64,000 nucleotides of DNA from Linnemannia schmuckeri (GCA_029449235.1 JANATG010000008.1:930001-994000), one strand, 5' to 3'; counted from the stretch's first letter, positions 41,949 through 55,626 are shown. Notes: generated by a model from the sequence alone, not told the origin. Made by a program: numbers and translations.

Positions 41949-43577
41949 TCCGGTCGAAGTCTTGGAGTCCTATCAAAACCTGTCAAAATAAAGGAGTCAA
42001 CAACAACGACAAAGGTGTTATTACTCTGAACACATCCTGCTGGAGACATCTCAGCCCTTTACATCAGCGCGAAATCAATAGTGAGAAGGATGTTGAATGG
42101 GCACCACAGTGATGGCCTTGCGAACCACGTTCCAAAAGGCAGATTTGGGCATGACAAATGTGTGCATTAGGTGAAGCTGTGGTGAAAAGGAAATGAAGAA
42201 TATCAAAACATGATGATTGAGTCTCCAATACTGCGCCCATAAAGTGACTGCTGTTAAATACCTTCATACTCGTGATTGGTCGTGGCCAAGGCGTGGCCGT
42301 TGTTCTTGGGAGCACTGTAGGCGGTCATGGTGTCCACAGTGCTCGGTGCTATCATTACGAGTTAAGTAAGAGAATGCTATAGTCAGTAAGCAGGTACTCA
42401 GTATGGCTTGTGGCTTTTGCTTGAACCGTCCAGCATTCGTCCTCTGGGAGATCGGTTTGTGGTTGCGTCTGCTTCTTGCCATGGTGGCGTTTCGCTGGTG
42501 CCTGCTTCCCGAACTGATGCGCAATCAGACCCATGCCGTAAACGCTGTCCATGGTAGTTTTCCACTGTTCCACTGGGTTGCTGTGTTTGTTGTTTGTCCT
42601 GCAAGGTGAGTCATGTGTGTCGCCTGTGAAGACGCAATTAACTGTCCAAGAGCTGCTTTTCTGTTGGTCTGTTGTTCATTGCATAAGGGAAGGGAAAGGT
42701 GGATTGTTTAGGTATAGTATCTTGTTGTGTGGTCGCATTGAGCTGTGTTTGTGTTTGTGTTGTTATGTTTGTGTTTGTGGCTGTGAGAATGTCATTATTG
42801 CTTTTCTCGTGTGAGGGCGTCGTTGTAGTGAGTCGAGCGATGATTGGGATGGTGGAGAGGAATGAGAGTCTGTTGGGAATCACCGGAATCACTTTGGTAG
42901 AGTTTTTGTTGTCTGCAATATCGTCCTCAGGAAACTTTGAAATTTTATTGGTTTTTATGACGGACTTTGATTACTGAAAGACATAAGAAGGGGACGTAGT
43001 TGGGATATTGAAGCTTGAAGCTATCCCAGGCTGAAGAAAGACAGACGGGACATTGAGGCCGTCCCAGGCTGAAGGTAGAGAGATTCTTTGGCAGGATATT
43101 AAAGCCATCCCAGGCTGAAGCAAGAGAGATTTCACAGCTTCATATTGTTGCAAAAAGAGGTGGTGGCTAGGCAGCGGCGGCGATGCCTTAGATTAGCAGC
43201 CATATTCTTTAGTGGACATAGTATTAATAGTGCGCCAACCCCTCTTGTCTGCTCTTTGTCCTTTTCCACATCACTTCTTGGACCAGAGCAGTACTGACAA
43301 GAGTTTCGCTGGCGCGCTGCAGTGTGTCGTTTCGTGTGATTCTTTAGGACACTATTATTATTACTCCCTACTATCAACCTCCCTTCAACCTACAACTCCT
43401 TTTCCCCCGTACCATTGAGGACTTAACAGCGGTCCTGCAACTCTGGCCTTCAACCCTCTCCCTGAGTAACAATATAAAATTCGAGTTGATTAAGGGCATT
43501 CCAACAAGAGGGCATTCCAACAACCATACCAAAATCATAATGCAAACACAATTATTTGTTTATTATTTGAAACGTTT
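41949..43577. other. Accessory DNA with unassigned coding-like pieces
   Basis: On the minus strand, about 42573-42355 reads as plausible protein (MDSVYGMGLIAHQFGKQAPAKRHHGKK, then TDLPEDECWTVQAKATSHTEYLL). Short exon-like pieces follow at 42350-42265 and 42178-42070 with possible splice signals. They could not be joined into a single supported gene or matched to a family. The sequence 42700-42980 is GT-rich. A minisatellite lies at 43012-43120. Confidence 0.35.
43012..43120. repeat. Degenerate minisatellite, three units
   Basis: The core TCCCAGGCTGAAG, preceded by a GG(A/G)(T/C)ATT(G/A)A-like stretch, occurs three times (ending 43036, 43074 and 43120), with spacing of 38 and 46 bp and diverged linkers containing AGAGAGA. 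Confidence 0.75.
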
Positions 43578-46500
43578 TTACAGCTTGGTCTCTTGGAAGG
43601 GCAGCTCGGCATAGTAAAGCGCCTGCTTGAGCGAATCCACCTGATAACGATAACGGTTCGTCAGCTTGCCATCCTTACCCCAGCACACTCTAAACTGCTG
43701 TAGCAACGTCGGGTCTTCAATCTTGGGGATAAGCGACTTGAGGTACACCAACAACTGTCGAGATGCCTCTGTCTGTATTCGCTTGATTGGAGTAGTCTTT
43801 GTTGCCGCCTTGCTCTTCGCCTCACCCTCGGTCTTTGCTGACCCCGCTTGTTTCCGCTTCAAAAGTTGCTCCTGCATTGACCCAGTGCCATGTCCCTTCG
43901 ATCTTGTGCTGCTGCCGCCACCCATAGCGTCCCGCAAAGCTTTCAAATCTCGCTCGTCGTCACTGTTACCCGCCATCTCCTCGTCCTCGTCACTATCCTG
44001 CCCATGGTCACTCTCCTCGATCTCGATCGTTGATTCTTCCAGCAGCAGGTTGGCCAGTAGATTCACAATCTTGCACGTGTAATATCCTTGGACCGCCTTT
44101 AGTGGGTGGTGGCCGATGTAGGTGTTGTTCAGTATCCGCTCCAACTCGAGTGACCGATGAAGAGCAAAGACCCAGTTCTTGTGGCTCACAGCTTCGTCGA
44201 ATCCTGTCTGCTCTAGCTGCCGGACGAGGCGATGAAGCGCACTGCGGTGGACTGGGTCCTCGTTGATATCCATGGGCGATCTTGTTGGTTGACGAGACTT
44301 TGTTCTTGCTTGGGGAGGTGCGACGCCTGTCAGTGACCGATAGGCTTCGTCAAAGCACTGCAATGCTGCTGTTGAGGGCTCATGCACAGAATTCATGCCA
44401 CCCTTAGCAGCTGCGGCCTTTCTTGCCTCCTCAGCTGCATTTTCGTCCGTCGTTTCAGGCAACTTGACCTTGGCAAGCTCAAAGTTCCTGGGACCTGATT
44501 TTGGTTGTTGATCCGAGGCACCGTTCATCCCCCGAACAAACTGAGCAATGATCCTCTCTGCATCCTCCTGGTTCTCCTGAACAATTTCCTGCGTGAGCTC
44601 GGCAACCTGTCCGCAAGACTCGCACTTTAACTCAACCTTATTGTAAATGGCGAGCTGTGATTCCATTGCAAGAATGGGGCCGATATCTGATCGAGTCGCA
44701 CAATCACTGTTGGGACAGATAAAACCTTGCTTTGGATCGAGCAGCGGGACAAATGCTGGTTCGGGGATGATGGCCAGTAACGCGTCCTGATTAGGTTGAA
44801 TAAGTGGATTGGCGGGAAAGTACTGGCACATCGGGCACATGCATGTGAAATGGTATTGTTCCTTGAGTTGCTTTTGGCGTTCCTGAGTCGTACCAATCTG
44901 GTCAATGTAGCTGATCGTCAACTATGACAGCATGAAGGGACAGCAACAATGTGAGGTTAGAACGTGTTAAACAATCAATTCCCTCATGCAATTTGCTACG
45001 TCGCGACGCAAGCAAGAATGTTACCTCCTCTCCTGGCTGGATGTCCCGGATTACTCGGCACTCAACCCTCGCCCCCTTGAAAGTATAGACACAGTTGGGA
45101 AGGCATGAATGGTTCATGAACGGTATGCTCTGAACATAGAGCGCCAGTCCAACCGCCGTGGTAGTCTCCAGATTGGTCACTGAAAAGCCATAGGACAACA
45201 GTTTCTGGAGAAGTTCAAAGCCCTTTGTTCCACTCGCGTCTTCGAACTCCCCCGTCGACTCTCCAGACCCTCGCATGAAAGTCGCACGATCCTCCTTCGC
45301 CGAAACAACGCAGGACATGACTACAGCCATGATCTTGGTGAACTGGGTCGACTTGTCCAGGACGCCTTTGGAAGAAACGTCCCGATTATTTGCTGGTGCT
45401 CTCAAGTAGCGGTCGATCCATGTTGCTCCATGCTCGTCAAGCCACTCTTCCTCTTTCTGATCCAGTCCTGAATAATACACCTCGTTGACTTGTCTCTGAG
45501 CTGTATCCATCTTTTTGTGTTCGGCCTTGTAGGCTGCTGATGTTCTCACACGTTCCCGACGACGGACCATTCGGCACAGGGCTCGGACAGTGGTGGTGTC
45601 CATCGAGCGCTTGGTCCAAACATCTTTCATGACCGCGTTCTTCATCGACTGCTGGATTCCCTGACACTCCAGTTGATGGTGAAGCTTCCAGTCCTTGATT
45701 TGGCACGTCTATTGCCATCAGAGAAGATATGCGCTCGTTAGATGTCAAATCTAACATTGGATTACAAAGCAACCTGACAACGGAAGCGATCGTTTACTTA
45801 CCTTGTTGCAGTACCAGACGACTTTACAGCCAGCACATCGGACAAGTTTCCGTTGATTGCTGGCCGAGACACCTCCAGCCGACGCACTCTTCTCGTCCTC
45901 GCCTTGCTCCTCCCGTGTGTCTTTGAAACAAGCTGAGCAGACTGAAGACAGCGAGGCATCATTGACGACCTGACAGTACCCCATCTCCTTGAAGACAAGC
46001 GTGCCAGCCTTCAGCACATCCTTGGCTGCCGAAAAGAGTCCTCTACCCTTGTTCTCCAGGGCTGTATCCTTGATTTCAATGAGATTTGACTCTGAGCTGA
46101 TTCCTGATGACGTGACCGAGGGAGACGTTGAAGGAGGTGTGGCGAGTGTCTCCACTACTGGTTGCGAGGATATTGTCAGTTCTCCTTCATCCTCTACGCT
46201 GGTCGATGATGATTGTTGTTGCTGTTGTAGTGGTAGCGACTTCTGTTGAAGGGGTCGATGGGGTCTCGTGATTCCAAGACTTCCCTCCTGCTCCGGTTTG
46301 TCTCCTTCTACCCCTGAATCCTGGTCGAGAAAACTGAGCCTGGCAAGGCCTGGATAGACTTCACCGATATTTTGTGCGTTCTGTGACTGAACATATGGAA
46401 GGTTGCTGCAGTTGGCTGCTGGTTGCTGTGAATGTTGAGTTGATTCCGTGAGGCTGTCGTCCTTCATTTCCTCGTCACCGTCGTGCTCATTGTCGATGGT

Positions 46501-46629
46501 GTCACGCTTCTTGGTTCTATAGTTCCGTTTAGCTTTGTTGGTGCGAGTCGGTGTTGCTGAGGGGATAGTTGGTGTTGCTGTTTCTACAGCGTGTCCGTCG
46601 GTGGGAGTGTTCTCCACAGTCGGGTCCAT
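43578..46629 (-). CDS. SET and MYND domain protein (SMYD-type lysine methyltransferase)
   Basis: Three exons (46629-45802, 45708-45025, 44921-43578) encode 951 residues. After ~190 disordered residues the SET domain begins (IEIKDTALENKGRGLFSAAKDVLKAGTLVFKE). It is interrupted by a MYND zinc finger split by the first intron (CSACF...RCAGCKVVWYCNK|TCQIKDWKLHHQLEC). It then resumes with the substrate/SAM motifs FMNHSCLPNCVYTF and IQPGEELTISYID, and a post-SET Cys cluster (FTCMCPMC). SMYD enzymes methylate lysines on histones and other proteins using SAM. This one is about twice the usual length because of extended N- and C-terminal regions. The ATG at 46629 is the first in frame. Catalytic motifs look intact. 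Confidence 0.9.
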
Positions 46630-47167
46630 GGCTTCCAATTAGACGAGTGTGATGTGAAAGAAAGAGAGAGAGTGAGAAGAACAGGGCGTGAGGACCAGGG
46701 GCGCGTTACGTGGAATCAAAAAGAAGCTCAAAGAACAAGAGACAAAAGTCAAATGAGCGGGTGACTGTTAATGGCAGCACAGCTGGATTTGACAGTTGGC
46801 ATGTCAAATTAATGAAAATCAGTCAGGAATTACTTTGGTCCTTGTTGACTACCTCACATCCAACCCAGACAGCGGCAACAAACAAGGGCAGATTGGACCA
46901 GTCAAGGAAGGGCACAAAGCAAGGAGGATTACTCGTAACGGATATTTATTATTTTAGAAAGTGCGAATCTTCATGCCTTGCTGCTATTATTGTTACATGC
47001 CTATTTAGTCAATAATACATAGGGTGTACGATGCTGTGAAGCTGTGGAGGGAGGGAGTGGGTCGTGAAAAGAGAAAATTTAAAAAGAAAGGATAAAAAAA
47101 GAATGGAAAAAATCTGTCCTTTCTAGAATATCCTTTCTAATGCATGCCGATGTGTGTTGCCTAGAAC
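46630..47167. other. Intergenic, no gene recognised
   Basis: About 540 bp between the SET-MYND start and the chitin deacetylase stop, AG-rich near 46665. It probably holds the promoter and the neighbour's 3' UTR. Confidence 0.5.
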
Positions 47168-48265
47168 TTAGAAGAGAGCAAGTCCGAGGGCAGAAGCGGC
47201 AGCAGTCAGACCCAAAGACCAACCAGCAGCGGCCTTGATTCCAGCGCCGTTGTCGCTCTTGGCAGCAGAAGTCGTGGGCACAGTGACTCCACCATTTCCA
47301 GAACCAGCACCAGCACCAGCACCAGTGGTCGAGGTAGGCGAGCCAGACACAGTAGCAGTAGGTGCGACAGGGTTGGTCGAAGGGGTAGGGACAACAGAGC
47401 CCTCCAAGTAGGCAGGCTCGCCAATGCACTCCTCCATCGAGACAAAACGATAACCCTTCTTCAAGATGGCATCAATAACAACATCGGCCAAGTGCTCAAC
47501 CGAGAACTGGTGGATCTCGTGCTGGAGCAAGATGAACGAATCGGTGGCAGGGTTCGAGTCCTGGACGATGACCTTGTTGAGCTCCTCCATCGACTTTTGA
47601 ACAGCAAGGGCGGGGGTCTTTTCGCCAACGTGGCGCCAGTCGTTGGTGTCTACGTTCCAGTACGAGATGACAAGACCCAACTCCTTCATCACCTTGGTGC
47701 AGGCGTCAGCGCAGCGACCCTCAGGGGCACGCATGTAGCGAGGACGGACACCACTGTTGGCAAACATCACATCAGAGGTTCTCGAGATCTCGCTCTTCAT
47801 CTCAGCCTCGGTCATCAAGTCAAGGTTGCTGTGGGTATAGGTGTGCGAAGCCAACTGGTGGCCGTGCTCGAGCATCTTCTTGAGGGAGCCCTGCTGCTGG
47901 AGGGTCTTGTTGACCATCTGGCCGCTGTGGTGCGAGAGAGAGAGAGATAAAGGAACGAAGATAATGCAGGGTTAGATCAATTGGTGGTGGTACTAACTGC
48001 TGTTGTTTAAACCAAAAAAAAAAAAAAATAATCAAAAGCCGTAATAGTTAACTTACACGAGGTAGAAGGTGGCGACGACATTCTTCTTTTTGAGGATCTC
48101 AAGAAGTTGGTCGTTGTAGAGGTATGGGCCGTCGTCGAAGGTGTAGGCGACAACTCCAGGCATCTTGCACTTGGAGACTCTGGCGGCCTCATAGGCAGGC
48201 ACCTGAGCGGTGGTCATGGTGGCCAGGAACAGGGCAGAGGAAACGAGGAGAGCGGTGAACTTCAT
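47168..48265 (-). CDS. Chitin deacetylase (polysaccharide deacetylase, CE4), GPI-type
   Basis: Two exons (48265-48057, 47924-47168) encode 321 residues. The enzyme converts cell-wall chitin to chitosan. There is a signal peptide (MKFTALLVSSALFLATMTTAQ), then the five CE4 motifs: TFDDGP (base and metal Asp), SHTYTH (metal His pair), RYMRAPEGRC, DTNDW and ILLQHEIH (catalytic His). Thus the active site appears complete. A Ser/Thr/Gly-rich linker and a hydrophobic C-terminus (WSLGLTAAASALGLALF) suit GPI anchoring to membrane or wall. Chitosan-rich walls are typical of Mucoromycota, in keeping with the inferred organism. Confidence 0.94.
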
Positions 48266-49752
48266 GATGCTGGTGATGATGTTGTTGATAAGGATAAGAT
48301 GGGAGATATAGAGGTGAGTGTGGGGTGAAGAAGGGGAGGGATGGAGAGAAGTGAAAGGGAAGGTGGGCGAGTAGAAACAGAATGGAAGAGGAACAAAGAA
48401 CTGATGAAGGAAAAGAGAAAAAAAGAAACAAGCTAGGCTATTTAAGACCTTTTATAAGGACACACTTTCTTCCCCTGGACCGAGCACTTGGTGGGCGGGT
48501 TGTGATTGTGGTGAAGGATGAAATCAATCCCCTACCTTACTTTGCGCCCTCACACCCTTCCTTGCTTTTTCCTCTCCGCACACAAGCAGGAGGCGTCTGT
48601 TTGAATCTGAAATTAGTTTTTTTTTTGTGATTTCTCGGTAACTTTCCTTTTGCTCATTTCTTTTGGAGGGGAGCTGATATTAAAGTTGCGTGTTGGTTGC
48701 ACGAAACCATGTTCAGAAATAAACAACAAAAAAGAGGCAGAAAACACAACTCGACGAATTCTCCCCTTCACCTTCAACCTTCAACCTTCAGGGACGGGTT
48801 GGGGGGATAGTACTTCAATGGTGGTCGTAATGTCCACCCTTTCTCCCTCCGAGTACTTCTTGATTGTTCTTGCTATTATTGTTATCATCATCATAACCAC
48901 AACCATAACCATCGTCGTTATCGTCGATGGCCAACGCCTATTCTCAATCACAACGTGCGATAAATGGTAAAAGGCGAGAACTTGATGGAGCAACCAAAAA
49001 GAGCGAAATATTCTATGTTCTATTTTCTACTCAGACCCAAAAAAAAAAGGGGAGGGAAGGGATTCCCTGGCGCTTTGGCTCAAAGTCGAAAATAGACCCA
49101 CACTCCTGAGTCTAACCCCACCTACTTTTTCTTCGTCTCCTCCCTCCTTGTTCTTCAAGCAATGAGATCCTTTAAATAGCCCCATATGGCTACACAGCAA
49201 TGCGTGTCATCAACGCCCATGTGTTCCGTCGTCATCCTCTGTCCGTCTTACCTATTTTCTGACTTTTGTCAATGCGAATAAACACCTCATGGTAACGCCT
49301 CGTATGAGTGCATGTCTGACCCTGGCCTTCAAAAAACTTATTTTCAATTTTCAAGCGGTATGTACGGTGTTCATTTTATGACTTCCGCACCTTCCAAAAT
49401 ACAACCTTTGAAAGAACAATAGACTCAGAGGTCATCCTCAGGCTCTCTGAATGAGCTCACACGCATACCACAATTACAGTGCAGTACATTCAGAAATTAG
49501 GCAATGGGCATGAAAAGAGCCCCACGCGACCAAAAGTGAAAAAAAGAAAGAGCGAGCTTGTTCATTGTGAAATACTATAGCTACACAGTTGATTTAGGGG
49601 CTGGGTTGGGTTTGGCAGGGCTGAAGTGACGATACGGATCAAAGCGGATGCAAGAGGGATCAAAAGGCTGCACATTTCAGAGATGTAACAAATCAAAAAT
49701 GCTATCTAGGACACAAAGAGCGCGGATGAAAGTACAGTACATACGAGTTCGA
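48266..49752. other. 1.5-kb intergenic region, no gene recognised
   Basis: Holds the promoter of the chitin deacetylase (purine-rich near 48320-48430) and the 3' flank of PDS5. Short open frames are Ile/Thr/Val-rich low complexity (48830-48930) and not supported. Confidence 0.5.
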
Positions 49753-52700
49753 TTAAGAGCTGGAATGGTCACTCTCCATCTCCTCCGAATCTTCATCGCT
49801 ACTTTCAACATCCTTGTAGACAGTAGCCTTGGACTTGGCTGCACGAGACGCCATCCTATGAGCAGCGACACAGAACAAGTATGGGATAAACAAAAGATTA
49901 GAACAAAATATACGCGTCTCATAAAACCAAATGCACCTTCTCTGGTAGGTCCGGCCTCCCCGATACCACGCTTGGCTTGCTTACTTTCTGGTGGGTTCTT
50001 CTGCAACCCGCTCCTCTGCCTTGGCCTTTTTTGGTCGTTTGACTCGAGAAGATGACGACACTCCCTTCTCACGAACAACATCTTCCATGTCTTCGACGCT
50101 ATGTGGGGAGGGAGACCGGGATCGGCGCTTTGTGGCCTGTCCCATCTTGCGCTCAATAGATATCTTGGGTTTGCGTTCGGTCTTGTGCTCTCGTGCCTGG
50201 ACCCATGCAATGGGTAGATAGATCTTCTTGGAGATCTATATTTTAATTCAATTGATACGCCACCAAAACCAAATACAAATTAGGTCATAATTCTTCTTGC
50301 GGACGCGACTAAACGGCAACAAGGAAACATCAATACACCACTCGTACCTCCACAGACACGTCGTTCTGAGCGAGAGGAGTAAATAACTCTCTGGGAAGTT
50401 TGACTTGTCCAGGATAGCTGGTCAAAGTCCAGCCATGCGACCGACTCCTTTCTTGGATTAAGTACTGAGCAAGGTCACTCAAGACATAGAGGTTCTATTG
50501 TATGACGAAGAGAGACATTACAGGTCAGCAAAGAGACAACTTGTATTAATGGAATGTCAGCAGACCTTCACTACATATTCTTGCGGCTTACATATGTGTT
50601 ATCATTGGGAGTGGTAAACCGAACTGTCTTCATGAGCGAGGCGATATAAAAGATCAGCGAGATGTTCTCCGCGTTGGCCATAGTGTCCAAGTAGAACTCG
50701 ATATATCTAACAGAGGGTGTGCGATGCATAGTTGGTAGATTGTTATCCTACTTGTTCAACTCCAATACCGTCTTCAACAAAACCAACAAGTCATTAAGGA
50801 ATAGCTTACTTTGCAGCCAAGTTCAGGTCTTGGACAGAGTGTGTTGGAAGAGTACCCTCAAACACATCCTTCTCATCATTATCGGCGACCTTAATGACAA
50901 AGTCAGGGTGGTTCGACAGCAAGTGTAATGCTCTCGCAAGAGTCAACTCGTTGAGCATGAGGTTGCTATCTACAGATCCGAACATTATGCAGAGTACATT
51001 CAGATATTAGTTCATCATTGCATAACCGAGTGCAATCCGTATCGCTTCGAGGTCTCGAGACGTAGAAAAAAACATACCTATGGCCTGGTTCTTGGACTGA
51101 ATGGTCAAGAATTTTTGAACCTGTGACTTCCAGTCGACCTCAGGCTCGTGAGCGACCAACATCAGGACGGCCAAGTACCGAATGTGTAGTTCCTTTGCGC
51201 GGAGGTATTTCATGATCCTGCTGGCGAAACCATGGCGGACACGGTAGACTGGATCTTGAATCACAAGCGATAGGCGGCCAAAGTCAGGCACAGCAACCAT
51301 CTTTTCATAGGCGGGACGTCCACGCGTGAGTTTAATCACAAAGCGGGCAGCATTAAGCCGCAAATGACTCTTCATCACAGCACTATAAGGTACACAGATA
51401 GTTGGAATAGAGATATTAGTGTCAAATCGTCTCTTTGGCAACGATGGTCGTCAGACTTCAGAGAAACGATTGGGTTGGTATCTTACTTTGTGTTCTTCTC
51501 GGCGACCAATTCACCCTCCTGATTAATAAGTGCCCACAAAAGCTGGAAGACGGGTCGAACAGCACTGTGTGCCGCCTCGGGGTCACTTTCAAGAAGCACA
51601 ATTGCTCTATTGACCAGAACCTTCAGACCCATAAGCTACAATGGAAAAGCAAATGAGATATCTTAGTAGGTCATTAGCCGGAGGAGAGTCGAGTCTTCGA
51701 GAGTACAGATAGATAGATCCGGATACCTTTGACAAGGAGTACTGGTCCAACTGGCTCTTTTCTACCCAGTCCTCAGTAGCATCGTAACGTGTCTATAGTA
51801 TAAAGATCAAATCGTCAACTATCAGTACCTTATCCTGAGCATAAGTTTGTCAGGTAATGAAACAATTATGAGCCACGTAACTCACCTCCTGATCCTTCGT
51901 GTTTGTGAGGAGCAGTTTTTTCATGATAAATGCAACGACAGCCCTACTGATGCTCTCAAAGACTTGAGGGCAGTATAGTGTGATTTGCGACAGGATGGCG
52001 AGGTTCTTGAGCAGGTCAGGAGAAGATATATCCAGCTCCTCAGATATATCTTCTGCAATATCCCTGCACATCGCATCGTTATTGGCAATGCTGGCAAGGA
52101 CGATGGTCGCATCGGTCGCCTGCGCAACAGTACCCGCTGTCAAGAACTGCCGAAGAGTTTCCTTAGCCTTGCCATCAGCGGGCACAGATTTAGGGAATTG
52201 CTTGGCAAACTCTGCCAAGGTCTGCAATGCATCGGAAGCTCCAATAAATGTCGAATCGCGAAGGAGAGCCGTGATCTCTGCCAAATGGTCGATGAAGATG
52301 GCTGGGAAAATGGGTGAGATCGATCTTAAGAGCTCACCCGAGATTTGACGGCTTTCGTCGCTTCCAGCAATGTTCTGGATTAGCTCCGAGGTGACCTCGG
52401 AATTAATCAATGTGAGGCTAATCCGCTGGATAAGGATAGAGAAAATCTCCAAGGTCGATGGCGAGACGTTTTCGATCCTTGCAATAACATCCTTCTATAA
52501 AGGGTGGAGTAGTAATAGTAGTACACAATGGTGCACTGAGTGAGATACTGAGTGCGTTGATAGTAGGCCATCATCTTCAACTTCATCGTCAACGGAGACT
52601 TACAGCAGCCTTCCGGATCTCTTTGAGCGATCGTCTCGAGTCCATGCAGTCTGAGATCAATTGCAAGAACGTAGAGTCATGTATCTTAGCGTACTTGTAT

Positions 52701-55626
52701 AGCAACAGTGAGCTCTTGACTGGATCGGGCAAACGATCTAGATAACATTGAACAGTCTAATTAGCACATGTTTGAAGTACTTTGATTCGGCCTAATGTAA
52801 TAACTATAAACAGACTTACCGCTGATAACCTTGACAATGGATTCCAGCTTCTTTTCGAATTCCTCTGCTCCTCCATTCTCCTTGCTCCTCTATTCAAACA
52901 TGTCGAGAATGTAAAATTTCAGTCAGTGACCATCTCAAAACAGCTGCCCTCTGTCCGCGTATCCAAGTTTGACTGTTTAATCCTACCTCCTGAGTCTCTA
53001 GTAGTTTCAATAGTGCTGTCATGTGAGATCTTGCACTATAATTAAAAGGAAAAATACATGACTTTGGTTACAACAGCGGGACAAAATATAAACCTGAGCA
53101 GAATCAGAGCGTAGACATGAACATACTCAACACTTCTTCTAAGGACTGAGAGGAATCCAGTCCTGCCTTTGTCATCGAGCGCACCAAAAGTTGTGACGAG
53201 GCGCTGTGTCCGCGAAGCCGCACTGCCATGGGGTGGGAATACTGTAGTGTAGATTGCGTTATCAACAAATGAACTAAGAATACGAAAGAGTACGTCAGTT
53301 AGCCTCTGTATTTACCTCAGTCACATGGAATAAGTATCAAACTTTCTGTATATATGTCGCGACTTACAAGGTCTCATTGTCGTTCACATAGACGGCATGC
53401 AAGATTGCGGATACCATCCATCCAAAGTGAGAGATACTGGCCTTTGTCCCATTCTCACTATTTGAACGAGAGAAGATAGGTTATCGTCTGAACTCTCACA
53501 AGGTGTACCCGACCGTGACAATTGCGAGCAGAATGAAGGGAGGACTTACATTTCAGGGTAGGCTTGATTATAAAGAACTGCGAGGGTTGTGATGGCTTCC
53601 TTTGAGACGGACTTCTTCTTGTCCCTACAGCGATGTCCAACTTGGATCAACGTGTTCTTCTGGATATGATGAAGGCTCGTCTCGTAATCAAACTCTCCAA
53701 TGATCTTGCATGCGACAGCTCGCACCTTCTCGTCTGGGTCAACAAGCTTCTCGCACAGGCCCTCTGTTAAATATAGGAAGAGCTATAGTTAGGCAACTTG
53801 ACCCTGAGCTAGCGTTGTCTGACGAGTACTTAGACTCAAGGTACAAGACTTACCACTCAGCTCTTTGGAAAGACTTGCGTGAGCTTTGATAAGGTCGACG
53901 AGTGACTCAATCCAAGCGATCCTGACTTGAGGAATTTTGTCGTTGCGCCTATGTTCAAATTGTGAGATAGTTGCTGTCAGAAACGGTCCTGAATGTGAAT
54001 TGGCGCGCTTGAATAGAAAGTAGGAATCTCAGCCTTACCTTTGAAGCCATGCTTTCCATGTCGATTCATATTGTGTTGCCAGCTGCGAAGTTTTCTCTGA
54101 AAACATTTCTCCGAGCGACCTGGTTGCTAGTGTTCGGATTGTAACATCTGAGAGCTAAAAGGAAAAGACAAAAAGCTTGTTAGCATCAGTCACCGCCAAT
54201 TGGGAAAGGTGCAGATGAGCTTGAAGGACATATACCTTCAGTTCCTCCTCTAGTTGAGGAATGACGTTCAACAGCAATGCTGGTGTCGATTTGTTGAGCT
54301 CAATAACAAGTTTATGGACTGTCTTGAAGTCTTCCAATTCCTTGTGCGACAGCTCTCCATTTCCTGCAGTCGAAATGATATCGGAAAAATACTAATTATT
54401 TATGGAAAACGAGGGAGTGTGAGTACAGTGCACAAAAGAGGGCAAGGTGCATGACCAATAGCATCATCCACACTGTCGCCTTGATAATTACCTGGAAAAC
54501 ATATCTCTGTAGTTTCTCGGCGCAGTTGTTCCCCAGATCACAGGCCAGGCGGTACGCTGCTGGGTTGTCAAACTATTTTTGGTGGCAAAGTATGCGGGAG
54601 TGTTTAGTTAGTGGCAATGCAGATAAAAATTATCAATGGACATCCTTGATACGAAGTCCTGTCCAGTAAAGTAGTACCTTGTGCTTGTGCAAAAACTGGG
54701 CCAGGATAATATCGACAATCTCCTGTGGCAGTTGGCTGGACTCGTCAATGATGTGTTGGAGGAGCTCGGACATGCAGATTTGAACGTTCTTTGCTTGCTG
54801 AGGGCTATTTCAACATAAAAACGTTTCATGGTTTACTTCGATTAATACTCAATGCAACACCCCGAGCCGTTAGAGTAGGTGGTAGTGGAGACGTCGGGGA
54901 GGCGTTAAGACTCACCGAATGTCATCAAAGACGTTCCTGAATAAGGTGGTCATAAGTTCATCCGCATTCTTGAGATCAGTGATCAGGACAATGCTCTTAA
55001 CAACTGAGAGCGATTCCAGAAGGTAGTAGTACATGTTGGCGTATGCACTTGAGGCATCGGCGATATGTCGAAGTTCATTCACAAACAGCCCAAAGATGAC
55101 CTAGTGCATTAAACGAGATCGAAAAAGGGCAAGTCAGCGACACCTTTCGACCCAACCGTGGTCGATTCTTTGTATCTCTATCATAACTGAAGCAAGAAAG
55201 ACCTGGGGTGCCGCATACCTTGAGCTGTGTGTTGTTGTAAGGCGCGTCTGGAGCATAGAGCCTCAGCATATCTGCAATACAGCAGGCTGCATAAATCCTG
55301 ACGCCCTTGTCCTTGTGATTCACAATGGAGGAGTCAATCAGCTGCTTGGTAACGGACGAGAGTGACTTTATGTCAACAGTCTCCTGTTCCAAATCCTTGA
55401 GCTCTGCTTGCAATTCCTATAAGACAAAGTAAACTCTCCGTTTCGTTAAACACTCGTTGCCATGCAAGTCGCTCAAAGCCATTCCAAAACATGTGGAGAA
55501 AACGGAATGAAAAAAGAAAAATGGTGGCGTCAAAAGTGTTGATACTTTGAGTTTTTTGTGCAGCTCGGAGACGTTTCCTGTCAATTTTTGGCGGAACTGA
55601 AGTTCCTTGAGACTTGCTTTCGCCAT
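49753..55626 (-). CDS. PDS5: Sister-chromatid cohesion cofactor PDS5
   Basis: About twenty exons span the minus strand from ATG at 55626 (MAKASLKELQFRQKLTGNVSELHKKLK) to TAA at 49753. Pds5 is a HEAT-repeat protein that binds cohesin with Wpl1 and Eco1 and controls cohesin loading, acetylation and release. Seen: DKGVRIYAACCIADMLRLYAPDAPYNNTQLK, then VIFGLFVNELRHIADASSAYANMYYYLLESLSVVKSIVL, and LPQEIVDIILAQFLHKHK. Also DPDEKVRAVACKIIGEFDYE, later HEAT segments such as DPVYRVRHGFASRIMKYLRAKELHIRYLAVLML, and a basic/acidic tail (RVKRPKKAKAEER... to SSDEDSEEMESDHSSS). The short exons are mostly 60-250 nt. Individual junctions in the middle were not all verified. It shares a 264-bp divergent promoter with the TFIIIC-like gene. 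Confidence 0.88.
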
